Counted from the first letter of the stretch, positions 20,390 through 33,128 are shown. The stretch is DNA of 64,000 bases from Papio anubis (GCF_008728515.1 NC_044988.1:29780998-29844997); one strand, 5' to 3'. Numbers and translations: made by a program. Notes: generated by a model not told the origin, from the sequence alone.

Positions 20390-20605
20390 TGTTCCAGTAT
20401 GGAAGCCCCCAGCCACATGTGGCTATTTAAATTTAAATTCATTACAATGAAATAAATGAAAACATTCAGTTTCTTCATTACACCAGCCACATTTTGTGTG
20501 CTCAATAGCCACATACAACTCAGGGCTACCATATTGGATAATGCATTTCTGTCTCTTAGAAAGTCTAATTTGATGGCACTGGTCTAGAATGTGGGAGCTA
20601 TAAGA
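20390..20605. mobile_element. Short DNA-transposon remnant (MER-type)
   Basis: 'CAGCCACATGTGGCTATTTA' and 'CAATAGCCACATACAACTCA' form the near-inverted interior of a common short non-autonomous element. Family name uncertain. Confidence 0.5.
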
Positions 20606-20774
20606 CATCCACCAAATAAAGACCTGTGGAATCTTATTGTTCCTGGCAATTAAATACACATACTATAATTCACAGAATATCTTTAAATGTCTTTAAAGTG
20701 TTCTAAGCTCCATGAAATACAGCCTAGCAGTGTGATAATCACCCTGACTAAGCTTTCATGAATTACTCAGTTTG

Positions 20775-20945
20775 CTGGGCTTAACCACTGTGTACTAAAG
20801 TCACACAACCGTATATCATTAACTAGCTGTGCAACTTTGGAGAAGTTACTTAAGCTCTCTGGGCCATTTTTTTCCTCTTGTCAAAAATGAGGGAAAGGGT
20901 TCCTGAGGGTCTTAAAGATCTTATGAATCTTGGCCATTATTAAAA
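20775..20945 (+). mobile_element. MIR-like fragment
   Basis: 'CTAGCTGTGCAACTTTGGAG', then 'GTTACTTAAGCTCTCTGGGC' and a 'CAAAAATGAGGG' word in MIR order. Confidence 0.6.
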
Positions 20946-21132
20946 AGGAAGTTAAGCAGAAAAGAAGTTAAAAAAGAAGTTAAGCACCAAAGAAAGCAGG
21001 AAGGTGTGTCTGTGTCTGTCTCTGTGTATTTTACTGAAGTTATTGACTATGTAATTAACAGAGGTCAAGATACTCTTTTCTCTTTGCTTGGATTGGCTGC
21101 TCAATAGTATGTCCTTATAATGGTGTTCTCTT

Positions 21133-21426
21133 CTTTTTTTTTTTGAGATGGAGTCTCGCTCTGTTGCCAGGCTGGAGTGTAGTGGTGTGATCTTGCCTCA
21201 CTGCAACCTCCACCTCCTCGGTTCAAATGATTCTCCTGTTTCAGCCTCCTGAGTAGCTAGGACTACAGGCGCCTGCCACCACACCCGACTAATTTTTGTA
21301 TTTTTTAGTAGAAATGGAGTTTTACCATGTTGGCCAGGCTGGCCTTGAACTCCTGACCTCAAGTGATCCACCCACCTCAGCCTCCCAAAGTGCTGGGATT
21401 ACAGGTGTGAGCTGCCGTGCCCAGCC
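21133..21426 (-). mobile_element. Alu
   Basis: T-run and full dimer ending 'GAGCTGCCGTGCCCAGCC'. Confidence 0.94.
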
Positions 21427-21629
21427 AAAACTTTGCTTTTCATAGAAAGGAAGGAGTGTATCAGAAATATGATCTTTACGCTTTAAGATTGTAAGATGTG
21501 TCCAAGGTTTAGTGACTAAATGATACAGGGTCACGGCTAATCTGGTGGATTTAGTTTTGGGGCTGAGATGAGAAATGGGATGTGTCACATGAGTAAAGAC
21601 GGCAAGTCCCAGTGCCAGGTTTTCCGTAG

Positions 21630-21795
21630 GGGAGTAACTCATTTGATTTTCACAAACATCTCAGGAGGTAGGAATTATCCTCATTTACAGATAGGAAAAC
21701 CAAGGCTTAGTAAATGGTAACGTAAGGAGGCTGCCACAGAATGGAGCTGGCTGAGCTAGGATTTATTCCAGGCCTGTCTGGTTCCAAAACCCATG
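21630..21795 (+). mobile_element. MIR element
   Basis: 'CTCAGGAGGTAGGAATTATC', 'CATTTACAGATAGGAAAACC', 'AGCTGGCTGAGCTAGGATTT'. Confidence 0.75.
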
Positions 21796-22405
21796 GATTT
21801 CCCATTCTACTTGACTGGGACCAGTTGTCATGTTTCCTTGAAAAATGGACACTTATGATTGTTTAGAGGCTGTGGTCTAATCCTCAGAGCAATTTAGGGC
21901 TGGTGGACAGTTAGCAACAATGTTAGGGGAAAAAGTCCCTGCCATTCTATGTTGGCACAGAAGACAGCAGCCATGGGTCTTCACAGGAAGAAATACAGGG
22001 AAAGGCCAGTGATGGATCAGTGTCAGTGCTGGATGTGGCATGACATCACGGTTTGATTATACACCCTAAGATAGTAGAGCTTTAGAGAAGGACTTTAGGC
22101 TGTGCGGAGTTCAGAACGACTCTCACAAGGGTGTTTCAGAGTGGTGATAGGGAAAGTTACAAAAGGAAGCAGTAGCGGGGCAAGATAGAGGGTTCAGGGT
22201 CAAGGAGGATTTTACCAGAGTCCCTTCCTCACCTGTGGAGTTGACAGACCTCGGAGTCATTCTACAGCCTTGAACTAGCACTCACAGGGAAGGGGAATGT
22301 GGAAGCCTACAGCGTGCTGTGCTCATTTGCTCAGGCACAGGTGGGCAAGTATGGCTCCGGGGGAGCCTTTACCTTCTGAGGACGATGGGCTCACTCTCTC
22401 TCTCT
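21796..22405. other. Unique intron 2 DNA
   Basis: Nothing recognised; ends in a short (TC)n before the Alu. Confidence 0.45.
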
Positions 22406-22697
22406 TTTTTTTTTTTTTTGAGACAGAGTTTTGCTCCTGTTTCCCAGGCTGGAGGGCAATGGCGCAATTTTGGTTCACCACAACCTCTGCCTCCCAGGTT
22501 CAAGCGATTCTCCTGCCTCAGCCTTTCAAGTAGCTGGGATTACAGGCATGCGCCACCTGGCTAATTTTGTGGTTTTAGTAGAGACGGGGGTTCCTCCATG
22601 TTGGTCAGGCTGGTCTCTGAACTCCCGACCTCAGGTGATCCACCCGCCTCAGCCTCCCAAAGTTCTGGGGTTACAGGCGTGAGCCACCATGCCCAGC
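22406..22697 (-). mobile_element. Alu
   Basis: T-run and full dimer ending 'GCCACCATGCCCAGC'. Confidence 0.94.
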
Positions 22698-23333
22698 GGA
22701 CGGTAGGTTCTCTGCTAACCAGCTCATCTCTGTGGGGCAGGAGCCACAGGTTGCTGTCATTCATGGGATTTGCTACCAGACCTCCCGAGTGGGGACTGAT
22801 AACTTCTGGACTGGGTTAGGATGTGAGCAAGAGGGAAATTGGAATGCCAACAGAATTAAACTACATAAATATAGAGACAGAAAGATGGAGTGTGGGAGTG
22901 TGGGGGAGAGAGAAAAAGACAGACTGACTGTGGAGAGTCCTGAAGCTTGTATACAGCAAAGGGAGCTTAACTTCTTCGATAGCTTCCTACTAACAAATAT
23001 ATAGCTTATATTCATTTTTCAGATGTTGGCTTTACTTAAAATAATTTCATGCAGGTAAATGGTAAACATGTATAGTGGAGTACAAAAATATATCCCATAA
23101 AAGATCATTGTTCTTCTAACCCCAACCTGCAGCTCTCTTTGTCATTCCAGGATGACTTACTGCATGTACAGATGTATGTGTCTGTTTATCCTTTTCATAT
23201 GTACATGTAAAATATTCACATAATTAATATAGTGGAAGTGTATTGTTCCTACTTGGGTCTAATTAGCTTTTTTCATTTACTACAGCTGAGAATTTTTAGT
23301 GACCTAGAATTCCATTGTATAGATGTAGAAGGC
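22698..23333. other. Unique intron 2 DNA
   Basis: No recognised feature. Confidence 0.45.
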
Positions 23334-23655
23334 CGGCCAGGCACAGTGGCTCATGCCTGTCATCCCAGCACTTTGGGAGGCCGAGGCGGGTCGATCACCT
23401 GAGGTCAGGAGTTCTAGACCAGCCTGGTCAACATGGGGAAACCCTGTCTCTACTGAAAATATCAAAATTAGCTGGGCATGGTGGCACACGCCTGTAGTCC
23501 CAGTTACTTGGGAGGCTGAGGCAGGAGAATCTCTTGAACCTGGGAGGTGGAGGTTGCGGTGAGCCGAGATTGTGTCACTGCACTCCAGCCTGGGCCATAG
23601 AGTGAGACCCCGTCTCAAAAAAAAAAAAAAAAAAAAAAAAGGAAGAAAGAAAAAT
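23334..23655 (+). mobile_element. Alu with target-site duplication
   Basis: Full dimer with a long A tail. AGATGTAGAAGGC (23321-23333) and AGATGTGGAAGGC (23656-23668) flank it. Confidence 0.95.
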
Positions 23656-23837
23656 AGATGTGGAAGGCTATGATTTGAAGTTATGCAGTGAGAGGTGAAA
23701 GTTGTAGGAGTTGTCATGGAGTGGTAAAACCTAGCAACCCGGCACACCTTGGGGCAAGTTACTAACTTTCTACTTTCTGATACCTGATGTCTATTGTTTA
23801 CTAGGTCAGTAGCTTAGTGAAATTTAGTCGACTTTTA

Positions 23838-24137
23838 TTTATTTATTTATTTTTTGAGACAGAGTCTCACTCTATCGCCCAGACTCAAGTGCAGTGGCGC
23901 AATCTTGGCTCACTGCAACCTCCACTTCCTGGGCTCAGACGATTCTCTCACCTCAGCCTCTTGAGTAGCTGAGATTACAGGTGTGCATGGCAATGCCCAG
24001 CTAATTTTTGTACTTTTAGTAGAGACAGGGTTTCACCATGTTGGTCAGGCTGGTCTCAAACGCCTGACCTCAAGTGATCTGCCCGCCTCAGCCTCCCAAA
24101 GTGTTGAGATTACAGGCGTGAGCCACTGCATCCGGCC
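23838..24137 (-). mobile_element. Alu
   Basis: (TTTA)n tail and full dimer. TTAGTCGACTTTTA / TTAGTAGACTTTTA flank it. Confidence 0.94.
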
Positions 24138-24540
24138 TTAGTAGACTTTTAAGTCCTTGAAGTTTCTTAGTTATCTCCTTTTGGCTCCCAGAAGGGCCAA
24201 AAGTGAAGAAGAGAAGTGCTCAAGAATTATTGCCAAGATTATTGGCCAAATTCTGAGGATACTTTGAAGGAAATTAAGTATTGTTTCATTTATTGGAGAA
24301 ACTGGCCTCTGAGGAGGATAACATATACTGGAAGAAAACCTCTAAAATCTTTAGCCAAAGATTGGCTGAGACTGACCAGATTAACTGAATAGTCTTTGAA
24401 TAGCGAGTATAAAATATTTTTGTTGTTATTTTCTTATATGACTGTGGATATTACCGTGGAAAGAAATAGCCTTTTGAAGAAATTCTGTTTATTGCTGTTG
24501 CTGTTGCTTGTGCTATCAGGATCAGTTGTTAGCAGTACAC
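24138..24540. other. Unique intron 2 DNA
   Basis: Contains a short (TTGCTG)n at about 24492-24511; otherwise nothing recognised. Confidence 0.45.
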
Positions 24541-24838
24541 TTTTTTTTGTTTGTTTTTTTTTTTTGAGACAGTCTCGCTCTGTTGCTCAGGCTGGAGTGC
24601 TGTGGCACGATCCCAGCTTACTGCAGCCTCCGCCTCCCGGGTTCAAGAGATTCTGGTGCCTAAGCCTCTTGAGTAACTGGGATTACAGGCGCTTGCCACT
24701 ACCCATTTTTTGTATTTTAGTAGAGATGGGGTTTCACCATGTTGGCCAGGCTGGTCTTGAACTCTTGACCTCAAGTTATCCTCCTGCCTCGGCCTCCCAA
24801 AGTGCTGGGATTACAGGTGTGAGCTACTGTGCCCAGCC
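24541..24838 (-). mobile_element. Alu
   Basis: Full dimer with small deletions, ending 'GAGCTACTGTGCCCAGCC'. Confidence 0.93.
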
Positions 24839-25635
24839 GCAGATACGCTATTGATAAGCAAATAGTTTATTCCCAGCCATTTTTGGAGTATTCAGAAAAA
24901 AAGAAAAGAATTAACGGCAAATTTACATTTTTTTCCTGTGGTTTCATTTTTTGAACCTTGGCATAAAATGTACTTTTTTTTTTTTTTCCAAAAGTTACTA
25001 GCTGACTTAAATCTCAGGTCTTCTTCCCTTTGTTTGTTTTATTTAATATTCTCTTTTTCTTTAATCTCTCATGTTCCTATAGAATGCTGTTTGACACAGT
25101 GCTTATGCTAGGGTCTGCATAGTTCTCTGCCTCTCCTTTTCTGTACAGAAACTGTCAGATGAAGGGTTGCATTGTAGATAATTCACTTCTGCATGTGTGC
25201 CCTTTGTAAGGACCTGAATGTTATCTCTCTTGGGGCCCTCCCTTTTGGAGCACTGGGGACTTCCATCCACACTCACATTCACCCTCCCCCAGATCAAACC
25301 ACCTTGGGCCCCCCTGGGCAGCTCCAGCCTCTTGTGTGGCTCGTGGCCCAGTTTCAATCACCTTTCCCCTGTTAGGAGGGTCAGTCAGGTCTGTGTCTCA
25401 TATTGAAGGGGCCTTTCCTTCACTTTTCTTCGGCAGTTACTCCACTTGGAGAGCATACAGCGAGAGAGCACATGCCAGTTGGGAAACACATTGTGTTGTA
25501 TGTTTAAGTGCTTGAAAGTTCGTAAAACATGAAATGTGTTCATTTGAAAATGGAATAGTGTCCCATGCAGTTTTTACAAGTAAGAGATATGGCTGGTGAA
25601 TTAACAGTGGAAGCTACTGAGTTGTTTAAATTAAA
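24839..25635. other. Unique intron 2 DNA
   Basis: No recognised repeat or exon. Confidence 0.45.
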
Positions 25636-25945
25636 AACACTTTTTTAGAGTAGTTTTAGGTTCACAGCAAAATTGAGAGGAAGGTACGGAGATTTTTTTA
25701 TATACTCCTTGCCCCCACACATCCAGAGCCTCTCCCATATTACCAGCATCCCCCATCAGAGTGGTGTATTGGCCAGCATCGATGAACTTACATTGATGCA
25801 TCATTGTCATCCAGAATCCATAGTTTGCGTAGGGGTTTGCTCTTGTTGATGTACTTTTTATGGGTTTGGACAAATGTATAATAGCATGTGTCCACCATTA
25901 TAGTATTCAGAGCATTGCCACTGTCCTAAAAATTCTTTGTGAGGT
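25636..25945 (-). mobile_element. Antisense L1 fragment
   Basis: 'TAGGTTCACAGCAAAATTGA', 'CCCCACACATCCAGAGCCTC', 'TATGGGTTTGGACAAATGTA' follow antisense L1 order. Confidence 0.75.
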
Positions 25946-26025
25946 TATTTAAATTTAAGATAGCATTTTAAACATTTTAGAGTTTTTTGCAAATTTTTAT
26001 TTTATTTTAAATTTTTATTTAATTA

Positions 26026-26364
26026 ATTTTTTTTTTTTTTTTTTTTTTTGAGACGAAGTCTTGCTCTTGTTGCCCATGCTGGGTTGCAGTGGTGCGATCT
26101 CGGCTCACTGCAACCTCCGCCTCCCAGGTTTAAGGGATTTTCCTGTCTCAGCCTGCTGAGTAGCTGGGATTACAGGCGTTCGCCACCACACCTGCCTAAT
26201 TTTTGTATTTTAAATTAGCCACTCCCACTAATTTTTATATTTTTGGTAGAGGCAGGGTTTCACCATGTTGGCCAGGTTGGTCTTGAGCTCCTGACCTCAG
26301 GTGCTCCGTCCACCTCGGCCTCCCAAAATGCTGAGATTACAGGCATGAGCCACCAGGACTGACC
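26026..26364 (-). mobile_element. Alu with small internal duplication
   Basis: 24-nt T-run and a dimer. About 30 extra bases near 26205-26240 repeat the CTAATTTTT motif. Confidence 0.9.
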
Positions 26365-26648
26365 ATTATTATTTATTTAGAGACAGGGTCTCATTCTGTC
26401 TCCCAGGCTGGAGTGTAGTGGCTCCATCATGGCTCACTGCATCCTCCAACTCCTAGGCTCAAGCAATTTTCCTTCCTCAGCCTCCTGAGCAGTTAGGACT
26501 ACAGGTGCACACTATCATGCCTGGCTAATTTAAACATTTTTTCGTTTTGTGGAGACAGGGTCTCGCTTTGTTGCCCAGGCTGGTCTTGAACTCCTGCTTC
26601 AGCTCCCAAAGTGCTGGGATTACAGGTGTGAGCCTACACACTAAGGCC
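26365..26648 (-). mobile_element. Old Alu (AluJ-like)
   Basis: (ATT)n tail and a diverged dimer with deletions, ending 'CACACTAAGGCC'. Confidence 0.87.
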
Positions 26649-26649
26649 A

Positions 26650-26823
26650 TTTTTTTTTTTTTTTTTAAATTTTTCAAGACACAGAGGTTTGTTCTGTTGC
26701 CCAGGCTGGAATGCAGTGGCACAATCATAGCTCACCGTAGCCTCAAACTCCTGGACTCAAGTAATCCTCCTGCCTCAGCCTCCCAAGTAGCTGGGACTAC
26801 AGGTGTGCTACGTGTTCAGCTAA
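26650..26823 (-). mobile_element. Alu fragment (one monomer)
   Basis: T-run and monomer up to 'GTGTTCAGCTAA', where a second Alu T-run begins. Confidence 0.85.
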
Positions 26824-27040
26824 TTTTTTTTTTTTTTTGGAAACAGAGTCTCAATCTTGCCCAGGTTGGAGTGCAGTGGCGTGATCTTGGCTCACTGCAC
26901 CCTCCACCTCCCAGGTCAAGTGATTCTCATGCCTCAGCCTCCTGAGTAGCTGGGACTACAGGCGCATGCGACCATGCCTGGCTAATTTTTGTATTTTTTG
27001 TAGAGACAGGGTTTTGCCACGTTGGCCAGGCTGGCCTTAT
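26824..27040 (-). mobile_element. 5'-truncated Alu
   Basis: T-run and right monomer, stopping at 'GGCCAGGCTGGCCTTAT'. Confidence 0.88.
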
Positions 27041-27126
27041 CTTTGGAGTTTTCTAATGTTGTAAAGGAGGAAATACTTTATTCAAATAAGCAATAAAAGC
27101 GTTTTATACAAATTGGATTGGGAGTT

Positions 27127-27438
27127 GTTTTTTTTTTTTTTTTCTTTTTTTTTGAGATGGAGTCTGGCTCTGTCGCCCAGGCTGGAGTGCAGTGGCCGGA
27201 TCTCAGCTCACTGCAAGCCCCGCCTCCCGGGTTCACGCCATTCTCCTGCCTCAGCCTCCCGAGTAGCTGGGAGTACAGGCGCCCGCCACCTCGCCCGCCT
27301 AATTTTTTTTTGTATTTTTTAGTAGAGACGGGGTTTCACCGTGTTTGCCAGGATGGTCTCGATCTCCTGACCTCGTGATCCGCCCGTCTCGGCCTCCCAA
27401 AGTGCTGGGATCACAGGCTTGAGCCACCGTGCCCGGCC
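27127..27438 (-). mobile_element. Young AluY (AluYR-like)
   Basis: Near-consensus with 'GGCCGGATCTCAGCTCAC', 'CCGCCCGTCTCGGCC' and 'AGGCTTGAGCC'. Confidence 0.94.
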
Positions 27439-27690
27439 AGCAGGAGTTTATTTTTGAAAGATTTTGGCCACTTAAGTGAAATGAGATCCATTTGATTTTA
27501 GACAGCTTTCAATTACAGCTAGAATTGAGATGATATTAGATTAAGAAAAAGGTTTTCAGATAAAAACATTCCCAAATTTTACTTTCAAATAAAACAAATT
27601 TTCAGAGTTTCTAGCAAAACAAAACTCCTTAAACTGAAGCTGTAGAGGCAGAAATGAAAGAAAACACTTAAGATTAATGCGACTGGTGGG

Positions 27691-28029
27691 TTTTTTTTGG
27701 TTCGTTTGTTTTTGTATTTATTTATTTATTTTATTTATTTTTTGAGACAGAGTCTCGCTCTGTCATCCAGGCTGTAGTGCAGTGGCGCGATCTCAGCTCA
27801 CTTCAAGCTCCGCCTCCTGGGTTCACGCCATTCTCCTGCCTCAGCCTCCTGAGTAGCTGGGACTACAGGCGCCCGCCACCACGCCCAGATAATTTTTTTT
27901 TTTTGTATTTTTAGTAGAAACGGGGTTTCACTGTGTTAGCCAGGATGCTCGATCTCCTGACCTCCTGATCTGCCTGCCTCGGCCTCCCAAAGTGCTGGGA
28001 TTACAGGGGTGAGCCACCGTGCCCGGCCA
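27691..28029 (-). mobile_element. Alu with (TTTA)n tail
   Basis: Full dimer. GACTGGTGGG / GACTGATGG occur on either side. Confidence 0.93.
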
Positions 28030-28319
28030 GGGACTGATGGTTTTGATAGCCCGTTTTAGATAGCGTCTCAATTTTGTTTATCTCAGGGATAGTCTTTGCT
28101 TATATGTCAAGTTTAATTGGTCAGATAGAAACTTTTTGTGGAAAGTATTTTAATAAAGCAATTATAAAAACAAAGTACACAGGAAGTAACCTACTGGTCT
28201 ACCTTTGACTAGAAAGGAAATTTAGAAAACATCTAGAGCCAGGAAACACTTAAATACAGGAGTTAAATTTACAAATAAATTTTATAACAGCATACCACAG
28301 TCACAAGATTCTGCTTTTA

Positions 28320-28835
28320 GAACGTTTTAGTCACTCCCCATGTACTCTTCCCTCCAGCCCTAGACAGACACTAGTATATTTTCTGTCTCTACAGAGGTGT
28401 CTATTCTGGAAATTTTATATAACTGGAATGATAAGATGTGTAACCTTTTGTGTCTGTCTTCTCTTACTTAGCCTGATGTTTGTAAGTTTATCCACGTCGT
28501 AGCATGTGGATATTTTAAATTATTATTGTTCCTTTTTATTACTAAGTAATATTTCATTATATGGATATATGCCACATTATGTTTCTGTTTATCAGCTGAT
28601 GAACGTCTGGGTTGCTTATGGTTTTCGGCTATTATGAGTAATGTTGCTGTGAACTTGTGTGCACAAGTTTTTGAATGAATGTGTGTTTCATTCTCTTGGG
28701 TATATACCAAGGAGTGGTGTTACTGAGTTTTCTGGTAACTCTGTCCTTCACATTTTGAGGAACTGCCACACTTTTCCAGAGAGGCTGCACTGTTTTACAT
28801 TCCTACCAACAGTCTATGAGGGTCCCAGAAAATCC
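28320..28835 (-). mobile_element. Antisense L1 fragment
   Basis: 'TTTATATAACTGGAATGATA', 'TAATATTTCATTATATGGAT', 'GTATATACCAAGGAGTGGTG' and 'TTTTACATTCCTACCAACAG' in antisense L1 order. Confidence 0.85.
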
Positions 28836-28878
28836 AAACTAAGTTTTTTTTAAGTCACAAGGGAAGATGCCTTGTGGC

Positions 28879-28908
28879 ATTATCTGTGGCCAGCAAGCCA
28901 CAGATAAT
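28879..28908. repeat. Perfect 12-bp hairpin
   Basis: ATTATCTGTGGC and GCCACAGATAAT separated by six bases (CAGCAA). Confidence 0.9.
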
Positions 28909-28997
28909 TAAAACCCTGTGAGAGTCTCTCATGGCAAGTTTAGATTATGAAGCATTCTATAGGTTTGTGTTTTATTATCAGTAGATACATGTTAATA

Positions 28998-29285
28998 GGC
29001 TGGGTGCGGTGGCTCACACCTGTAATGCCAGTACTTTGGGAGGCCGAGGTGGGTGGATCACCTGAGGTCAGGAGTTCAAAACCTGCCATGGTGACATCCC
29101 GTCTCTACCAAAAATACAAAAATTAGCCAGGCGTGGTGGCACATGCCTGTAATCCCAGCTACTCAGGAGGCTGAGGTGGGAGAGTTGTCTGAGCCCAGGA
29201 GTTGGAGGTTGCAGGGAGCTGAGATTGCCCCACTGCATTCCAGCCTAGGCGACAGAGCAAGACTCTGTCTCAAAAAAAAAAAAAT
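28998..29285 (+). mobile_element. Alu followed by (AT)n
   Basis: Dimer with a small deletion in the left monomer, A tail, then about eight AT units to 29300. Confidence 0.92.
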
Positions 29286-29300
29286 TATATATATATATAT

Positions 29301-29984
29301 TTCTCAGTCTTTGAAAAATGTTCCTATTTTACTTCATTGTCACATAGAGTTTATATTGAAAGGAACAGTGTTTGTGGAAGTAAAGCAATTCATAAAGGGA
29401 CCTGGGAGAGGCTTTCTTTGCTGTAGCTATATTATTGGTTGGTAGAAATATTGGTATCTATAGGAAGGGCTAAAGTAACATTTTGGACTTTGGGTGACAT
29501 GTGTTTCCTGAAAACGAGGGAGCAAGAATTCTGTTGCCCTAAAACTTGGCAAGAATAATTTTAATCTGTGAGTTTCTAAAATTGGAGAACCACTGTCACT
29601 CTTCTGGGGAGTGAAAGAGAAAACCTGAGAGTTGGTGAAAATGGACAGCTGTCCTTCATGTGGCCAGCGGGAAGAGGGCAGTTCACAGACTTTCAGACCC
29701 AGTTTTAGCATTGGGGAACTTTTATAGGTGGTGATACTAGGTATTGTCCTTGTATGGTGCTGCCTTGCACTTGCTGCCATAGGGAACTTTTGGAAGGTCA
29801 CAAAGGTCATCTGTGTCATCAGTGTCACTTGCCTACTCATCAGCGTCCCCCTGGAGTTCTTTGACTCACGTATTCCTAGTTACCTGGTGGTTTGAGGATC
29901 CTGTCCTGTTGATCACCCCTCAGGTACCTACTTACTTTTGGAGTCTTGTGAATGTCTTTTTTCCCTCTTTTTACATTAATTAAT
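29301..29984. other. Unique intron 2 DNA
   Basis: A 137-codon frame opens on the minus strand (29427-29840), but nothing in it is recognisable. Treated as non-coding. Confidence 0.45.
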
Positions 29985-30309
29985 TTATTTTTTAAATCTT
30001 TCATTGTGGTAAAATATGCACAACTTAAAATTTATCATTTTAGGCTGGGCGCGGTGGCTCACGCCTGTAATCCCAACACTTTGGGAGGCCGAGGTGGGTG
30101 GATCACCTGAGGCCAGGAGTTCGAGACTAGCCTGACCAACATGGCAAATCCCTGTCTCTACTAAAAATACAAAAATTAGTTAGACGTGGTGATGGGTGCC
30201 TGTAATCCCAACTACTTGGGAGGTTAAGGCAGAAGAATCGCTTGAACCTGGGAGGCGGAGGTTGCAGTGAGCTGAGATTGCACCATTGCATGCCAGTCTG
30301 TCTCAAAAA

Positions 30310-30340
<31 letters not shown>

Positions 30341-30480
30341 TATTTATCATTGTAACCAATTTTAAGCATAGAGTTCAGTGGTATTAGGTACATTCACCAT
30401 AATGTGGAGCTGTCACCACCATCCATCTCCAGAACTTCCCAGACGGAAACTCTGTACCCATTAAACGGTTATTTCCTATT
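29985..30480 (-). mobile_element. Antisense L1 fragment split by an Alu
   Basis: 'TTGTGGTAAAATATGCACAA' before the Alu, and 'GAGTTCAGTGGTATTAGGTA' and 'CGGAAACTCTGTACCCATTA' after it. Confidence 0.8.
30043..30342 (+). mobile_element. Alu with (TA)n tail and target-site duplication
   Basis: TTTATCATT at 30031-30039 and 30343-30351. The right monomer lacks about 30 bp, and the A tail has become (TA)13. Confidence 0.93.
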
Positions 30481-31463
30481 TACCTCTCTCATGAACTAAC
30501 TTATGACTGAGGCCAGTCTCTTCTGCAAGCCCAGCTTTCTTCAAAGCTTCCTGGCTTCTGAAATCACCTGTAGACTCACATGAGTTAAGATGATTCCTTT
30601 GATCTTTGCCAGCATCCTTTCTTGCTCTCTTCTCTTAACTCCCAAATGTTTCCTGTATTGCTGACTTCTTTCTTTGTTTTATGTGCTGCTCTAACCTATG
30701 CCTCTTCGGTAATGGTGGGCTCCAAAGTCTATCAAATAACTGAGGTTTATAGGGAAGGGATGCAGGGGACTGTATACTAAACACCTTATGCAGTACACTG
30801 TAAAGTCTGTCTGATGATCTGGACTCTGAGCCTAGGAGTGCCCTTAGTTGTACCGTGAAGCAAAGGAAGTGGAGTAGGGGTGCCTGTGGGTCCCGTGGGG
30901 CTCTAAATGCTCTCTCACTGAGTGTTGACTTGTCAAGGTCCCTTTTGCAGTTGTTAGAAGCAGCTATGCAAATGTATATGTGCATTTCTGTTTCAGCCTG
31001 AAGGTGTCTTCACTTTCCAAATGATAAAAAAACCAATGTTTTTGACTCTCCTATGAAAATTCACATAAATATTGATTACTGTTGTTGAACCAAATTACAC
31101 TTCAAACCAAGTTTATGCTAGTCTCTTAACGTCTGCAGGCAGACTTCATAGTTGCTAATCTGGTTTTATTGTACAATACCACTGAACATGCTTTCCAGAA
31201 AAAAATGTATAAGAAACTCTTAAAGTAGACTATAAATACTGGGTAGTTGTCAAAAGAAAATAATCAATTCAGTGTAATAGTAATAGCAGATTTTCTGATT
31301 TTTATTGGCATTGAGGGTTCTTAGATACTGCTTCAGCCGTCCATTGCCATTCAACGTATACTAACAGATGCCTTTCAATGTTGATTTCAGCACTTATAAA
31401 AATTGCCTTTAACTACCCGTTAACTCTAGTCCTGAGGTTTTAGGGTTTATCTCAAATATATAG
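30481..31463. other. Unique intron 2 DNA
   Basis: Nearly 1 kb without a recognised repeat. No splice-bounded ORF that I can defend. Confidence 0.45.
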
Positions 31464-31755
31464 TGGGTCACAGTGGCTCACGCCTGTAATCCCAGCACTT
31501 TGGGAGGCCGAGGCAGGTGGATTAGTTGAGGTCAGGAGTTCAAGACCAGCCTGGCCAACATGATGAAACCCCCGTCTCCACTAAAAATACAAAAATTAGC
31601 TGGGCGTGGTGGCGCATGCCTATAGTCCTAGCTACTTGGGAGACTGGGGCAGGAGAATTGCTTGAACCCAGGAGGCGGAGGTTACAGTGAGCCGAGATCG
31701 TGCCATTGTACTCCAACCTGGACGACAGAGCAAGACTCCATCACAAAAAAAAAAT
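31464..31755 (+). mobile_element. Alu
   Basis: Full dimer from 'GTGGGTCACAGTGGCTC' to its A tail. Confidence 0.94.
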
Positions 31756-31929
31756 TAAATACATAAAAAGTAAAATAAAATATATAAAATACAGATTAGT
31801 TCAGTGAAGCAGATTGAATTTATCAAAGAACAATAAATGTTTGCTGAATTGAATTGAATTCATCTCTGCTGGAGAGTTTGCTGTCTGAGCAAGATTTCCT
31901 CCCTCGCTCCTCTTACTCTGTTTTTCCAT

Positions 31930-32710
31930 TTTACTTCTTTATTCATTCAACAAATGTTCATTCTATGGCTGCATTGAGCCAGATCCTATTGTAGGTGCAG
32001 GATATATAGCAGTGCATATATCTCTCTCATGGATCTTATATCTCTGGGGGGCTGCCGGGGAAGACAGTTGATAAACAAGTACATCAATAAATAAGATATT
32101 TGCTGTAAGTGGTAAGTGCTGTAAAGAAAAACAAAGTGATATGATGGATGTGACCAAGGGGACAGTGGCTGTTTTAAATAGGGTGGTCAAAGAAGGAAGG
32201 TCTGTCTAAGGAAGTTAAATCGGAGCTAGTCCCAAATGACAGTGAGCTGTTTTCATCAAGATCTGGGGAAAGAGCATTTGAGGAGAAAGGAGCAGCAAGG
32301 TGAGATTGTGCTGAGGCAGGCAGCTGTGAGCCCGAGTGCTGTGCGCACAGGATGATGACACCAGTGGGGTTGTGTCATGGGCTTATAGCAGTAGGGCTGC
32401 ACAGGTAGGCCATGGAAAGGGTTGGGAGTTTAGCATGAATGCAGTGGAAAGCTATTAACTATTAAAGCAATGAATGGTGTGGTCTCATTTACTTTCTTAA
32501 AATATCTCTCTGCTGTTGTGTGGTGTTGTTTGAAGGGACCTAGGTGAGAGATTGATGGGAAGGTTGTGCTGTTGTCCAGGTGAAGGGGAGAGCTGCTTAG
32601 ACTGGGGTGGTGGCAGTAGAGATGGAAAGAAAGGCTGGGACGGGAAGTCTATATTGGGGATACATTTATGTGTAATTTTGGTAGGTGTTGTCAATGGTAT
32701 TCCCTTATAA
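31930..32710 (-). mobile_element. Long antisense L2 remnant
   Basis: Starts with the reversed L2 3' end ('TTCATTCAACAAATGTTCAT'), then 'GATATATAGCAGTGC', 'GATAAACAAGTACATCAATA', 'AAATAGGGTGGTCAAAGAAG', 'AAGATCTGGGGAAAGAGC', 'TTGTTGTCCAGGTGA'-like words in collinear order over about 780 bp. Confidence 0.7.
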
Positions 32711-32786
32711 GAGTGGCTGCTACAGCGTTGCCAGTACTAGGTTGTTGGGGTTTTCCTAGTTAGGTGAGGTTATGTACATCAGTGTG

Positions 32787-33091
32787 GTCAGGTGAATAAT
32801 GGCCTCCCAAAAGATGCGTATGCCCTAATCCCTGGAACCTGTGAAGATGGTACCTTACATGGCAGAAGGGACTTTGCAAATGTGATTGAGTCAAGAGTCT
32901 TGAGATGAGCGAGATGATCCTGGATTTTCCGGATGGGCACAATTTAATGGCATGAATCCTTAAAACTGGAGCACTCCCTGGGTGTGGTAGCTCATGCCTG
33001 TCATCCCAGCACTCTGGGAGGCTGACGCTGAAGGATTGCTTAAGCTCAGGAGTTTGGGACCAGCCTGGGCAACAGTGAGATCAGGACTCTA

Positions 33092-33128
<37 letters not shown>

